A stretch of 64,000 nucleotides of DNA, from the IMG/VR virus record IMGVR_UViG_3300032265_001591, positions 1 through 64,000 of that record; one strand, written 5' to 3'. Below the pieces are notes generated by a model. The model saw only the letters and a list, made by a program, of their open reading frames with translations. It had not been told where the DNA came from and did no database searches. Made by a program: the position numbers and the translations under genes. The stretch comes from a virus. This document shows, in pieces, positions 37,789 to 45,579 of this stretch (position 1 is its first letter; the number at the start of each line of letters is the position of its first letter).

Positions 37789-37808
37789 TTTAAAAGATAA
37801 TATATAAT
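37780..37808 (+). promoter_or_regulatory. Promoter of tRNA-Thr (TGTACC-17-TATAAT)
   Basis: TGTACC 37780-37785 and TATAAT 37803-37808 with 17 bp, ending 11 bp before the tRNA. Confidence 0.65.
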
Positions 37809-37818
37809 ACTACAATAC

Positions 37819-37894
37819 GCTGGCGTAGCTCAGCAGGCAGAGCAGGGGTTTTGTAAACCTCAGGTCGGGAGTTCGATTCTCTCCGCCAGCACCA
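37819..37894 (+). tRNA. tRNA-Thr (UGU)
   Basis: Acceptor GCTGGCG/CGCCAGC, anticodon stem GGGGT/ACCTC around TTTGTAA, T-stem GGGAG/CTCTC, CCA encoded. Separate from the main tRNA cluster. Confidence 0.9.
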
Positions 37895-37910
37895 TTTACC
37901 CAAGATATAT

Positions 37911-38141
37911 ATGAATATACTTCAACTAGATCCACTTATTCCTTTAGATACTCCAAAAGGAAAAGGATGGGCCCATTTTATTATAGATAGATCTCAAGAA
38001 CACCATCTTGAATGGGTAGTCTTTATAGATAAAACTGGAGAATGTTGGACATTTCAAAATACTGAAGTACGAATCCAACATAACTTTACTATGAATAGAG
38101 TATACACTACGTCTAAATCTGCAGGCGTTAATCATGATTAA
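37911..38141 (+). CDS. Conserved small phage protein, unknown
   Basis: 76 aa. LDPLIPLDTPKGKGWAHFII and KTGECWTFQNTEVR form a well conserved pattern of tailed phages. Function unknown. Confidence 0.65.
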   Translation: MNILQLDPLIPLDTPKGKGWAHFIIDRSQEHHLEWVVFIDKTGECWTFQNTEVRIQHNFTMNRVYTTSKSAGVNHD

Positions 38142-38155
38142 GCGATTCTTTTAAC

Positions 38156-38171
38156 AGGACAATATTGTCCT
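38156..38171. repeat. Perfect 16-bp palindrome
   Basis: AGGACAATATTGTCCT, 25 bp before the hydrolase start codon. Could be an operator or a hairpin; no U-run follows directly. Confidence 0.5.
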
Positions 38172-38195
38172 CTCCCTTAAATAAGGAGAACACAT

Positions 38196-38699
38196 ATGTT
38201 CACAGAAATAATTATGTGCATGATTCTAACATGCGCCTCACCTCAACCAGTTATGCCAAATGTAGATGCACTTCAGTCACAAAAAGTAGGGTATAAACCA
38301 TATACTCAAGTTTTAAACGAAAAAGATGTAAAATGTTTAACGGATAACATCTACTTCGAAGCAAGAAATGAAAAAGATATAGGTAAAAAAGCTGTTGCAC
38401 TAGTCACATTAAACAGACTAAAAGAAGATGATTATCCAAATACAATATGTAAAATTGTTCATCAGAGAGATGGTGGCAACTGCCAGTTTTCTTGGACTTG
38501 TTCTAAAGTAAGAATAACCGATCTTTATACTTATAAGAAATGTCGTTCAATTGCTAAAGATGTTTTAATGAATTATGAAGTAATGCGTGACGTAACTAAA
38601 GGCGCAACAAACTTTCATCGAAGAGATATTCGTCCAACCTGGGCTAAACGTACTAAACGTACAATAATCATTGGGAAACATATATTTTACAAACTATGA
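38196..38699 (+). CDS. SleB/CwlJ-type cell-wall hydrolase, probable endolysin
   Basis: 167 aa. CLTDNIYFEARNEKDIGKKA, VALVTLNRLKEDDYPNTICK and NCQFSWTC (about residues 48-110) are the hydrolase_2 family motifs, with the catalytic Glu in FEAR. A hydrophobic N-terminus (IIMCMILTCA) may be a signal or membrane anchor. It would cleave peptidoglycan at lysis. Overlaps the gp33-like start by 4 bases. Confidence 0.8.
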   Translation: MFTEIIMCMILTCASPQPVMPNVDALQSQKVGYKPYTQVLNEKDVKCLTDNIYFEARNEKDIGKKAVALVTLNRLKEDDYPNTICKIVHQRDGGNCQFSWTCSKVRITDLYTYKKCRSIAKDVLMNYEVMRDVTKGATNFHRRDIRPTWAKRTKRTIIIGKHIFYKL

Positions 38700-38938
38700 A
38701 TACACTAAAAGTAAATTTAGTTAAACCTATTCACGAATTCATTAAAGAGATAGATGATCTAGTAAAGAAATCAAAGATTGATTATATTGATGCAGTCATC
38801 TCCTATTGTGAAAAGAATGGTATTGAAATTGAAACAGCAGCATCATTAATTAAAAGCTCAAGTAAGATCAAGGCTAAAATTCAAAATGAAGCGGAAGAAA
38901 TGAACTATCTTCCACGAAGTGCAAAGTTGCCTATCTAA
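38696..38938 (+). CDS. 33: Late-transcription co-activator, gp33-like
   Basis: 80 aa. YIDAVISYCEKNGIEIETAA then SLIK and NEAEEMNYLPRSAKLP match the gp33 family of T4-like phages, which links host RNA polymerase, sigma factor gp55 and the sliding clamp at TATAAATA promoters. Shorter than T4 gp33 (112 aa) at the N-terminus. Overlaps gp59 start. Confidence 0.75.
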   Translation: MNTLKVNLVKPIHEFIKEIDDLVKKSKIDYIDAVISYCEKNGIEIETAASLIKSSSKIKAKIQNEAEEMNYLPRSAKLPI

Positions 38939-39510
38939 TGGACGCTTTTACTGCTTTTCAAAAATACCTTGCATTGAAGCAACACTTCAATAAAGATGGA
39001 TATGATTATTTTAAGTATGGTGGAAAAATAACTGCAAAGATCTCTTCTTTTGAAATGCGCAAGGACAAGTATATGTTCCATAAGCTTTCAAAGAAGAAAG
39101 ATCTTGAAGGATTTATTCTTTCTAATATGCTTGAGAATGAAAATATCTGGGTAAGAGATATGTTGACTTCTGAGTCAGATCAGATCTTTACTGAATGGCT
39201 TAAACGTCAACAATCTATCTCTTACATATTTGAATCAGACATCGCTAAACTAAACGATGATTTGAATGAGAACCTTATCATTAAAGACAATGAGTATCCC
39301 TACTTACTCAAACTCTTTATGCGTAAGGAGATCTGTATCGAGACTCTTATCATTTGCAATGATGTTTTAAACTTCTTTGGTCATTGGAACAAGCACATCA
39401 CAGACCCAGTAATCTGGCCTGGTGCTTATAAAAAGTGTATGAAGTATAAGCCATTCATTAAGTATGATAGGGACCGATGTAAGCAAATCTTGAAGCAAAG
39501 ATTTGTGTAA
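38938..39510 (+). CDS. 59: Loader of replicative helicase, gp59
   Basis: 190 aa. TAFQKYLALKQHFNKDGYDY and FKYGGKITAKISSFEMRKD at the start, with FHKLSKKKDLEGFILSN, are the gp59 N-terminal HMG-like pattern. Loads gp41 helicase at forks covered by gp32, which is the next gene, as in T4 (33-59-32 order). Confidence 0.85.
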   Translation: MDAFTAFQKYLALKQHFNKDGYDYFKYGGKITAKISSFEMRKDKYMFHKLSKKKDLEGFILSNMLENENIWVRDMLTSESDQIFTEWLKRQQSISYIFESDIAKLNDDLNENLIIKDNEYPYLLKLFMRKEICIETLIICNDVLNFFGHWNKHITDPVIWPGAYKKCMKYKPFIKYDRDRCKQILKQRFV

Positions 39511-39534
39511 CTATTATTCTTTATGTGGTAGAAT
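39506..39534 (+). promoter_or_regulatory. Promoter of gene 32 (TGTAAC-17-TAGAAT)
   Basis: TGTAAC 39506-39511 and TAGAAT 39529-39534, 17 bp apart. GAATAAATAG overlaps the -10 and resembles a late promoter. Confidence 0.5.
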
Positions 39535-39601
39535 AAATAGGTCTATACTATGTTTATGTGGACACACTGTAAAAATATATTGTTAATACGGAGAAATACA
39601 T

Positions 39602-40498
39602 ATGACTACTTCTTTTGCACAACTTAAAAACAATCGTCAGTCACAGTTTGAAAAGCTTGCCAATGACCTAAACAAGCAAGGCAACTTTGAATCCAAGGAA
39701 GACAATCGGTTCTGGAAACCTGATGTCGACAAGGCTGGCAATGGTTATGCGGTTATTCGATTCCTTCCTGCACCTAAGGGTGAAGATACTCCCTTTGTTC
39801 GTATCTGGGATCATGGATTCCAAGGTCCAGGCGGATGGTATATTGAAAAGTCTTTGACGACTCTAGGTCAAAAGGATCCAATTTCAGAGTATAACACTCA
39901 ACTTTGGAATACTGGTGTTGATGAGAACAAAGAAATTGTTCGTAAACAGAAGCGTCGTCTTCACTACATCAGCAACATCCTTGTGGTTAAGGACCCAGCT
40001 CATCCAGAAAATGAAGGTAAGGTCTTTCTATATCAATATGGAAAGAAGATCTTTGACAAACTCAACGATCTAATGAGCCCTCAGTTCCAGGATGAAGAAC
40101 CAATCAACCCATTTGATATGTGGGAAGGCGCCAACTTCAAGCTTAAGATTCGTCAGGTTGAAGGCTATCGTAATTACGACAAGTCTGAATTTGATAATCG
40201 TGCACCTATCACGGGTGATGATGATGAACTTGAAGCCCTATGGCACAAGGAACATTCTTTACAGGCTTTCCTCCAGCCCTCTAACTTTAAGTCCTATGAT
40301 GAACTAAAGGCTCGTCTGCATAAGGTTCTTGGTTGGAACAACAATGCTTTTGAAGAACGTCCTCAGATGTCTGCCAGTGCAGAGAGCATGAAGTTTGAAG
40401 AGCCCAAGAGCCATAAGGCAACTCCTTTCAGTGAAAATATCTCTGAGGAAGATGACGATGGTTTGGACTTCTTTAAGAAACTTGCTGAAGAAGACTAA
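39602..40498 (+). CDS. 32: Single-stranded DNA-binding protein gp32
   Basis: 298 aa. Core sequence matches T4 gp32: ILVVKDPAHPENEGKVFLYQ, YGKKIFDKLNDLM, MWEGANFKLKIRQVEGYRNY. The N-terminal basic region begins SFAQLKNNRQSQFEKL; the C-terminus is acidic (SEEDDDGLDFF) for partner binding. T4's zinc Cys/His set is absent: no Cys at all. Followed by a strong terminator. Confidence 0.9.
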   Translation: MTTSFAQLKNNRQSQFEKLANDLNKQGNFESKEDNRFWKPDVDKAGNGYAVIRFLPAPKGEDTPFVRIWDHGFQGPGGWYIEKSLTTLGQKDPISEYNTQLWNTGVDENKEIVRKQKRRLHYISNILVVKDPAHPENEGKVFLYQYGKKIFDKLNDLMSPQFQDEEPINPFDMWEGANFKLKIRQVEGYRNYDKSEFDNRAPITGDDDELEALWHKEHSLQAFLQPSNFKSYDELKARLHKVLGWNNNAFEERPQMSASAESMKFEEPKSHKATPFSENISEEDDDGLDFFKKLAEED

Positions 40499-40516
40499 GA
40501 CTTAATAGTCGAATGT

Positions 40517-40542
40517 AATAAGGGGACTTCGGTCCCCTTATT
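40517..40542. terminator. Strong bidirectional terminator
   Basis: AATAAGGGGAC-TTCG-GTCCCCTTATT, 11-bp perfect stem with a TTCG tetraloop, A/T-rich on both sides. Lies between convergent gp32 and the minus-strand operon. Confidence 0.9.
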
Positions 40543-40543
40543 C

Positions 40544-41692
40544 TTATGCAAGACTTCTATATTGACGTTTTAATTCATCTGGAGATGGTAAAGAATCTGA
40601 CACAGTTGTATCAGAACCTGACACAGTTTGTTGAGCTATTTGTGTTACAATAGTTTCACGTGTAATGTTATTTGTTACAGTTTTTACATTTGGCTTTTGT
40701 TTAGATTCGGCTATTTGCTTAACGTTATTATTATTGATTGGTGATTCGCGTATAGGCTCAACTTTTGCTTGAGGATTTTCTATTTCTGAAGCTTTAGCAG
40801 TTTGTGTTTGCTGTTGCACTTTGAGAGCATCAGTATAAGCTTGTCTAAAGCCCTCATTGGTTTGGTTTGTTTCAATTCCACCAGTTAAAGAAGTCCATTG
40901 ATTTTTTAAAGACTCTTGTATCTTGGCAAATGTGTTTGCATCAGCTGTTTCCAAATCTTCTTGCAAATTTTGACCAGTATCTTTTAAATACTCTTCTTGA
41001 GCTAAATACCATGCGGCTTTATCTTGATTTTCAGGAGAAAAATCGGTTAAATCAGGATGTTTTTTAACTAATCCTTCCCAAGTAGTCTTTGTAAATTGGT
41101 ATCTTCCAGCAGCAGTACTAGGTCCATTATTAGTTCGCATCCCAATAATTCCAGGATGTTTACTAAAATCACTGAATGTGGCTGGAGCTCTTTCATAGCC
41201 TTTTTTTCTATTTGCTGCTTTATCTTCCTCAGTTAATCCTTGTTCTGATCCCATACCTACTATAACATCATATCTTCCTTGCGATTCTTTCACAGAAATT
41301 GCATCTAATAATGATTTACCTTCAATAGTAACTTCTTTAGATATAGCTATTTGAGTTAATTCTTTGTTATCATTACGTTTTAAATCACGATTGGTGCTTG
41401 CTTCAGTATTTCCAGAAAATAAACTACCACCAATTCCTGCAGCAGCAAGACCACCACCCAACAATAACTTACTTAATAATGAGGATTCTTCTTTTTCAAC
41501 ACTAGTTTTTTCTGCTATTGCTTGTGGTCTTTGCTTTCTTTCTTCAAGAATAGCTTCATATTCTTGTTCTCTTTGAATACTTTTTATATTAATAAGCTTA
41601 GTCTTAACAGAATCCAATAAATCTTTTGTAAGATATTGAAGACGACTAAGTTCTGTCTCCAGAGTGTCAATTAAACTTTGTGATATGTTCAT
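40544..41692 (-). CDS. Tail/baseplate protein with GH104-like lysozyme domain
   Basis: 382 aa. An N-terminal coiled coil (about 1-60) is followed by a hydrophobic Gly/Ala stretch (LLLGGGLAAAGIGGSLF). Residues about 128-255 form a lysozyme domain: VKESQGRYDVIVG with catalytic Glu, STAAGRYQFTKTTWEGL, DFSPENQDKAAWYLAQ, resembling lambda R-type transglycosylases. A Gln/Thr-rich C-terminal tail follows. Since gp5 in this phage lacks a lysozyme domain, this protein may pierce the cell wall during injection. Confidence 0.7.
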   Translation of the reverse strand: MNISQSLIDTLETELSRLQYLTKDLLDSVKTKLINIKSIQREQEYEAILEERKQRPQAIAEKTSVEKEESSLLSKLLLGGGLAAAGIGGSLFSGNTEASTNRDLKRNDNKELTQIAISKEVTIEGKSLLDAISVKESQGRYDVIVGMGSEQGLTEEDKAANRKKGYERAPATFSDFSKHPGIIGMRTNNGPSTAAGRYQFTKTTWEGLVKKHPDLTDFSPENQDKAAWYLAQEEYLKDTGQNLQEDLETADANTFAKIQESLKNQWTSLTGGIETNQTNEGFRQAYTDALKVQQQTQTAKASEIENPQAKVEPIRESPINNNNVKQIAESKQKPNVKTVTNNITRETIVTQIAQQTVSGSDTTVSDSLPSPDELKRQYRSLA

Positions 41693-42936
41693 TAAAATTT
41701 ACAATCTAAAGTTTCTGGTAATGATCTATCACAACTTGGAACATCACTTACACTCGGTGAAGAAGTTTGTGATTGCGGTGTGGAGGGTGCAGGTTGACTA
41801 ACTTGTTGTGGTGGTAAATTGATATTATTTACTTCAGGTTTATTGTTGTTTGAAGTTTCTGCACTTTCTTGATTTAATCTTTTACCAACATTACTGTTAT
41901 CAAATAAGCTTTCAACAGCATACTCTCCTGCAGCATATCCACCTACGCCTCCAGCAAATGAACCAACCGGACCAGCCGCAGCAGTCCCAACTAAACCACC
42001 AACTGTTCCAAGTGCAAGACCGCCTGCCATACTTGCTGCTACTCTGAATGGGCTCTCACCTTTATCTAAACGAGTATAAGCTTCAATTGGAAGTAAGAAA
42101 GGAGCAACTTTGCTTGCTGCTTTTCCTATAAATCCTAATCCTTTTGAAACTATTCCACTTCCTGGGATTTTTTGAACTGCACTGCCTACTTTTTGTACAT
42201 ATTTTGGTGATTGAACATTAGGCATTGGAAGTTTTTCTAAAGTTTTTCCTGCTACAGCAGCTGTTGCGGCGCCACCTAATTTCTCTGTTGTACTTACATT
42301 TGGATTAGTGGTTGATGGCGATTCTAAAGGTTCAGTTGGTGGTATATTAGTTGAAGTCTCAGCCGGCGTCTCTGGTGAACCTGGAGGGCTTCCTGCCATA
42401 TTTGTAGGCGGAGTTTGTGGTGTAGTTGATTCAGGTGGAGGAGTCTCTTCTTTTTTTCCTCCACCAAATACATTACTTAATAAACTTGCGCCGCCAACTC
42501 CTGCAGCAATAGATCCTAATAAACCTAATCCGCCCGTAGAATCTGTTTGATTAGTGCTTGATATTTTTTCAATAGGATTAGTTGCTGATCTAGATTGTGC
42601 CGTCTTAGTTGGAAACAGAGTATCAATTACATCTGTAATGACCGAAGAAAGATTCTCTATATTTGTATTAACTGCATCTAGCGTTGATGACATCAGCTCA
42701 AAGAAACTTGAATAGTCAGTGTTATCTACAGCATTTGAATTCTGTTGTGGTAGCGCTATATCATCACTATTTAAAGGTTGAACTGCTTCAACAGGAACAG
42801 CAGCGGTTTGACCCTGAGATCCCTGAGCTTGTATTTGAGATAACGTTTTAGTTTCATTTACATTATCAGAAATAGCACTTCCTACTATCCCTGAATTGTA
42901 TACTGATTGTTGAACTTGCTGTTGTGTTTCGTTCAT
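41692..42936 (-). CDS. Gly/Ala/Pro-rich structural protein, unknown (possible tail or hub component)
   Basis: 414 aa. Gln/Asn-rich start, a hydrophobic Gly stretch (GLGLLGSIAAGVGGASLL), a Pro/Thr/Ser-rich linker (about 165-215), then a C-terminal region with Gly/Ala-rich hydrophobic helices (ASMAGGLALGTVGGLVGTAA). Such helices occur in tape-measure and injected proteins. Overlaps both neighbours by single bases. Function uncertain. Confidence 0.55.
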   Translation of the reverse strand: MNETQQQVQQSVYNSGIVGSAISDNVNETKTLSQIQAQGSQGQTAAVPVEAVQPLNSDDIALPQQNSNAVDNTDYSSFFELMSSTLDAVNTNIENLSSVITDVIDTLFPTKTAQSRSATNPIEKISSTNQTDSTGGLGLLGSIAAGVGGASLLSNVFGGGKKEETPPPESTTPQTPPTNMAGSPPGSPETPAETSTNIPPTEPLESPSTTNPNVSTTEKLGGAATAAVAGKTLEKLPMPNVQSPKYVQKVGSAVQKIPGSGIVSKGLGFIGKAASKVAPFLLPIEAYTRLDKGESPFRVAASMAGGLALGTVGGLVGTAAAGPVGSFAGGVGGYAAGEYAVESLFDNSNVGKRLNQESAETSNNNKPEVNNINLPPQQVSQPAPSTPQSQTSSPSVSDVPSCDRSLPETLDCKF

Positions 42937-43211
42937 TGCTTAGTAGCCCAAGTAGTAAATCCCATGTAAGCACCTACTACTGACGCCATAGCTAAATAGA
43001 AAGCACTAAATACGCCATCTAAAACTTTGATTCTTTCATTATCAATATAAGGAGTGAGTAAAATAGCAGTAAAAGAAACCATAGCGCCCATAGCCAACCA
43101 CGCCATTCGACGTCTATTTTTAAATCTAGTTTCAGCTACGCTGATTTCTTTATTACTCACTTTTCCATCCCCATCAAGATCAATCTTTTCTTCTAAGACT
43201 TCACTCGACAT
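42933..43211 (-). CDS. EF-hand membrane protein, possible holin
   Basis: 92 aa. An EF-hand loop DLDGDGKVSNKE (residues 11-22) precedes a basic segment (RFKNRRRM) and two membrane spans (AWLAMGAMVSFTAILLTPY; FSAFYLAMASVVGAYMGF). This small two-span layout suits a holin; calcium control would be unusual. Relatives seem to occur in T4-like phages of aquatic bacteria. Confidence 0.6.
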   Translation of the reverse strand: MSSEVLEEKIDLDGDGKVSNKEISVAETRFKNRRRMAWLAMGAMVSFTAILLTPYIDNERIKVLDGVFSAFYLAMASVVGAYMGFTTWATKQ

Positions 43212-43221
43212 TTATTGCCCT

Positions 43222-43401
43222 CTATTGATTATTGAGTCTTTCTTTTTCTTTTTGTAAAAAGTCTAATAACATATCAACATAAATGTCTCTTTCAAATGGA
43301 ATCAAGTTTTCAATCTCTGATATAGAATATTTGTGGTGCTGAGCCAAAGCGAATATTAACGTAAAGTAATTATTCAGCGTGGTATGACTCAGCGCTACAT
43401 A
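43222..43401 (-). CDS. Frameshift extension of gp26 (gp51-like chaperone part)
   Basis: 59 codons open in the -1 frame relative to gp26: YVALSHTTLNNYFTLIFALA, QHHKYSISEIENLIPFERDI, YVDMLLDFLQKEKERLNNQ. No ATG, GTG or TTG start lies between the upstream in-frame stop and this region. The gp26 frame ends TTT TTT ATG TAG, a T-TTT-TTT slippery heptamer; a -1 slip there would join the two products. The sequence looks like a conserved short baseplate-hub assembly protein of T4-like phages. Confidence 0.7.
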   Translation of the reverse strand, partial: YVALSHTTLNNYFTLIFALAQHHKYSISEIENLIPFERDIYVDMLLDFLQKEKERLNNQ

Positions 43402-44090
43402 AAAAAATCTTTGATTCCTTGTATTTCTATTACTCTAGGAGTTCCATTAGAATTGACATATTCAAGCCTATGTAGTAATTTAGGCATTGTATTGAAGAAA
43501 TGCTGTATCTTCTCAAAAGTAGGAACATCTAAGTTATCAATGAAATTTTTAGCTTCTTCAAATGAGTACTCATTCATCTTGAATATTTCATTATCATTAT
43601 ATACTTTATCAATACAATTTACAATCATCTTATAAAATACATCATCCTGTGAAACCATTTTAATTTGATCAGGAAGATCAATCCCAGGATACTTCATTAG
43701 AATTGTATATTGATCATTGATTTTAATCTTATTCGTATGATTTAAATCATAGATAATGTCAACGTTATCTAGATCAACTTCAAAAGTATAGACCTTATCA
43801 TCTTCTTTGTCTCTGTACTTGAGTTCAACTAGGTTATTGACAGACCTAGCTCTTAACTTTAAAAAGATATATTCCAAATCAAAACTGGCAAGTGATGAAA
43901 TGTTTAGGTCTTCCAAGCAACAGTTGTTAATGATCTGTGTAATTGCATCTAAAAGATCACTATCATTTCCTTGTTGTGCAAGCAAAAGTATCTTTTCTTC
44001 TTTTACAAGAAATGGACGAAACTTCTTTGTCTTTTTAATAGATGGTATTTCGATATTAAAAATCGGTGTTTGAATCTTAGGTAATTGCAT
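43395..44090 (-). CDS. 26: Baseplate hub assembly protein gp26
   Basis: 231 aa. KKFRPFLVKEEKILLLAQQG (about residues 23-42) is the gp26 signature; C-terminal IQHFFNTMPKLLHRLEYVNS also fits. T4 gp26 (208 aa) is needed for hub assembly. The last codons contain seven T residues followed at once by a stop, the likely frameshift site for the extension at 43222-43401. Confidence 0.8.
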   Translation of the reverse strand: MQLPKIQTPIFNIEIPSIKKTKKFRPFLVKEEKILLLAQQGNDSDLLDAITQIINNCCLEDLNISSLASFDLEYIFLKLRARSVNNLVELKYRDKEDDKVYTFEVDLDNVDIIYDLNHTNKIKINDQYTILMKYPGIDLPDQIKMVSQDDVFYKMIVNCIDKVYNDNEIFKMNEYSFEEAKNFIDNLDVPTFEKIQHFFNTMPKLLHRLEYVNSNGTPRVIEIQGIKDFFM

Positions 44091-44103
44091 ATCTCACTCC
44101 AAA

Positions 44104-45084
44104 TTAAAAAATACTTCTGGAATTACGTCCAATAATATTTACGTTATTATATGTTTGAATTATGTCGGCTATGCTATTAGGAACACCAATAGCTGAAAAG
44201 GTAGAATAAATTGAACCAAGTTTTAAAAGGCTTTGTATGAACTTTAATCCTGGAAGTTGTGCTTTAATCATGTTTGCTGTGTCAAATCTTTCTGATTTCC
44301 AGTTCAAAAACGAAAATTGAGATATGACTGACATTAAACTGTTTTGACTCTCTGCGGCCCAAGATAATTCTGCATCACGTAAAGCTACTGGAAAAGCTTT
44401 ATATAATGTATACTTGTCAATAGTGCCACCGGCTGTATTATATGTTTCAATTACTACTTCGGTTTGAAATTCTTTCTTATAAGCAACTTCACCCGGTTCC
44501 CATAAATACGCCCCATCTACTGATTGCTGAGGTGCGGATAAATCATGCGCATTTGAAAATGCTACAATTTTATTCATCCATGTCTCAAAGAAATTTAATA
44601 CATGCCCTTGACCATCACCTATGAATCGTAAAAAGATTTCATTAAAAGCAGCACCATATGGAACTTGTTCTTGAAATCCTACACCAAATCTTTTATAATC
44701 ATTTGTAGTAAAAAGACCAACGCCAGGTAATGTTGCATCGTGGCATAATAATACTAAATCTTGTTCTTTAAATCGTGAGTCACTTATAAATCTATTGCTA
44801 TTCTTTATAGTTACGGTGAATAAGTTTGTCTTTTGAACATTAACCTTTGAAAGAGTTTCTTTTAATTTGCTTATTCTAAATTTGTTTGGATCTACTGGAT
44901 CATATGGAGGAGGCGTTGGCGTTGCTCCTCTTTCAAATACAGGTTTTGAATAAGTTGATCTAAATTGCTCAGTGGTTATTTCGCCAGTTCCTGTTTTTGC
45001 ATCTTCAAAATATAATGCACGTAATTGATCTTCTCTTACGGCTTTTTGAGTAGTTGCATCTAAAATTTCATTACCTGTTGCCAT
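44104..45084 (-). CDS. 54: Baseplate tail-tube initiator, gp54-like
   Basis: 326 aa. DATLPGVGLFTTNDYKRFG and FNEIFLRFIGDGQGHVLNFF are the tube-like (gp19 fold) motifs; AELSWAAESQNSLMSVISQF follows. gp54 starts polymerisation of the tail tube on the finished baseplate. A gp48-like role cannot be fully excluded, but gp48 is better matched by the gene at 46044. Confidence 0.75.
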   Translation of the reverse strand: MATGNEILDATTQKAVREDQLRALYFEDAKTGTGEITTEQFRSTYSKPVFERGATPTPPPYDPVDPNKFRISKLKETLSKVNVQKTNLFTVTIKNSNRFISDSRFKEQDLVLLCHDATLPGVGLFTTNDYKRFGVGFQEQVPYGAAFNEIFLRFIGDGQGHVLNFFETWMNKIVAFSNAHDLSAPQQSVDGAYLWEPGEVAYKKEFQTEVVIETYNTAGGTIDKYTLYKAFPVALRDAELSWAAESQNSLMSVISQFSFLNWKSERFDTANMIKAQLPGLKFIQSLLKLGSIYSTFSAIGVPNSIADIIQTYNNVNIIGRNSRSIF

Positions 45085-45579
45085 TTATCGTATTCCTAAT
45101 TTCTTTTTGCTTTCGGCCCAGACTGCTGTTTTGTTGGACTTTCTAAATGCTTCTATTGGTAGCAATATAGCTTTTTCCCATTCATCAGGATTGATGTACA
45201 TCATCTTTGATGCTACATGACCAAATAAGTAATGTTTTATGCACGGCTCAAAGAAACTAGCAGACATTATATTTATGGCTCGTGTAGTATTGTCTTTCTT
45301 ATTATTATTTAAAGACAAACTGTTAATTAAACCAGATCTTAAAGCATATGGTAAATAGTGTAAGTTTAATCCATAGAATCCAGTTGTTTCAATTCTAAAC
45401 GGAAACACCAATGGCAAAGTATCATAGTACTTAAGAGTAGCGGCGTGCTTTGGATTATAGCCAAATAAAAACATTTGGCCTACTCCATTTCTAATATTAC
45501 CCTGCTTCATGCTTCCAGGAGCAGAGATGCTTTTCAATTCTTCTACTTTATCTTTAAACCAATCAAGAGGAGTTGCCAT
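45085..45579 (-). CDS. Conserved T4-like phage protein, unknown function
   Basis: 164 aa. MFLFGYNPKHAATLKYYDTL, PLVFPFRIETTGFYGLNLHY and FFEPCIKHYLFGHVASKMMY form a pattern I recognise from a conserved protein of T4-like phages, next to gp4 and the baseplate genes. Function not established to my knowledge. Confidence 0.65.
   Translation of the reverse strand: MATPLDWFKDKVEELKSISAPGSMKQGNIRNGVGQMFLFGYNPKHAATLKYYDTLPLVFPFRIETTGFYGLNLHYLPYALRSGLINSLSLNNNKKDNTTRAINIMSASFFEPCIKHYLFGHVASKMMYINPDEWEKAILLPIEAFRKSNKTAVWAESKKKLGIR

Noticed and set aside
41850-42550. Plus-strand open frames opposite the Gly/Ala-rich minus-strand gene
   Set aside because: Low-complexity mirror of the Pro/Thr/Gly-rich coding strand, with no ribosome binding sites.
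43384-44073. Plus-strand open frames opposite gp26
   Set aside because: Hydrophobic shadow frames; gp26 on the minus strand has clear family motifs.
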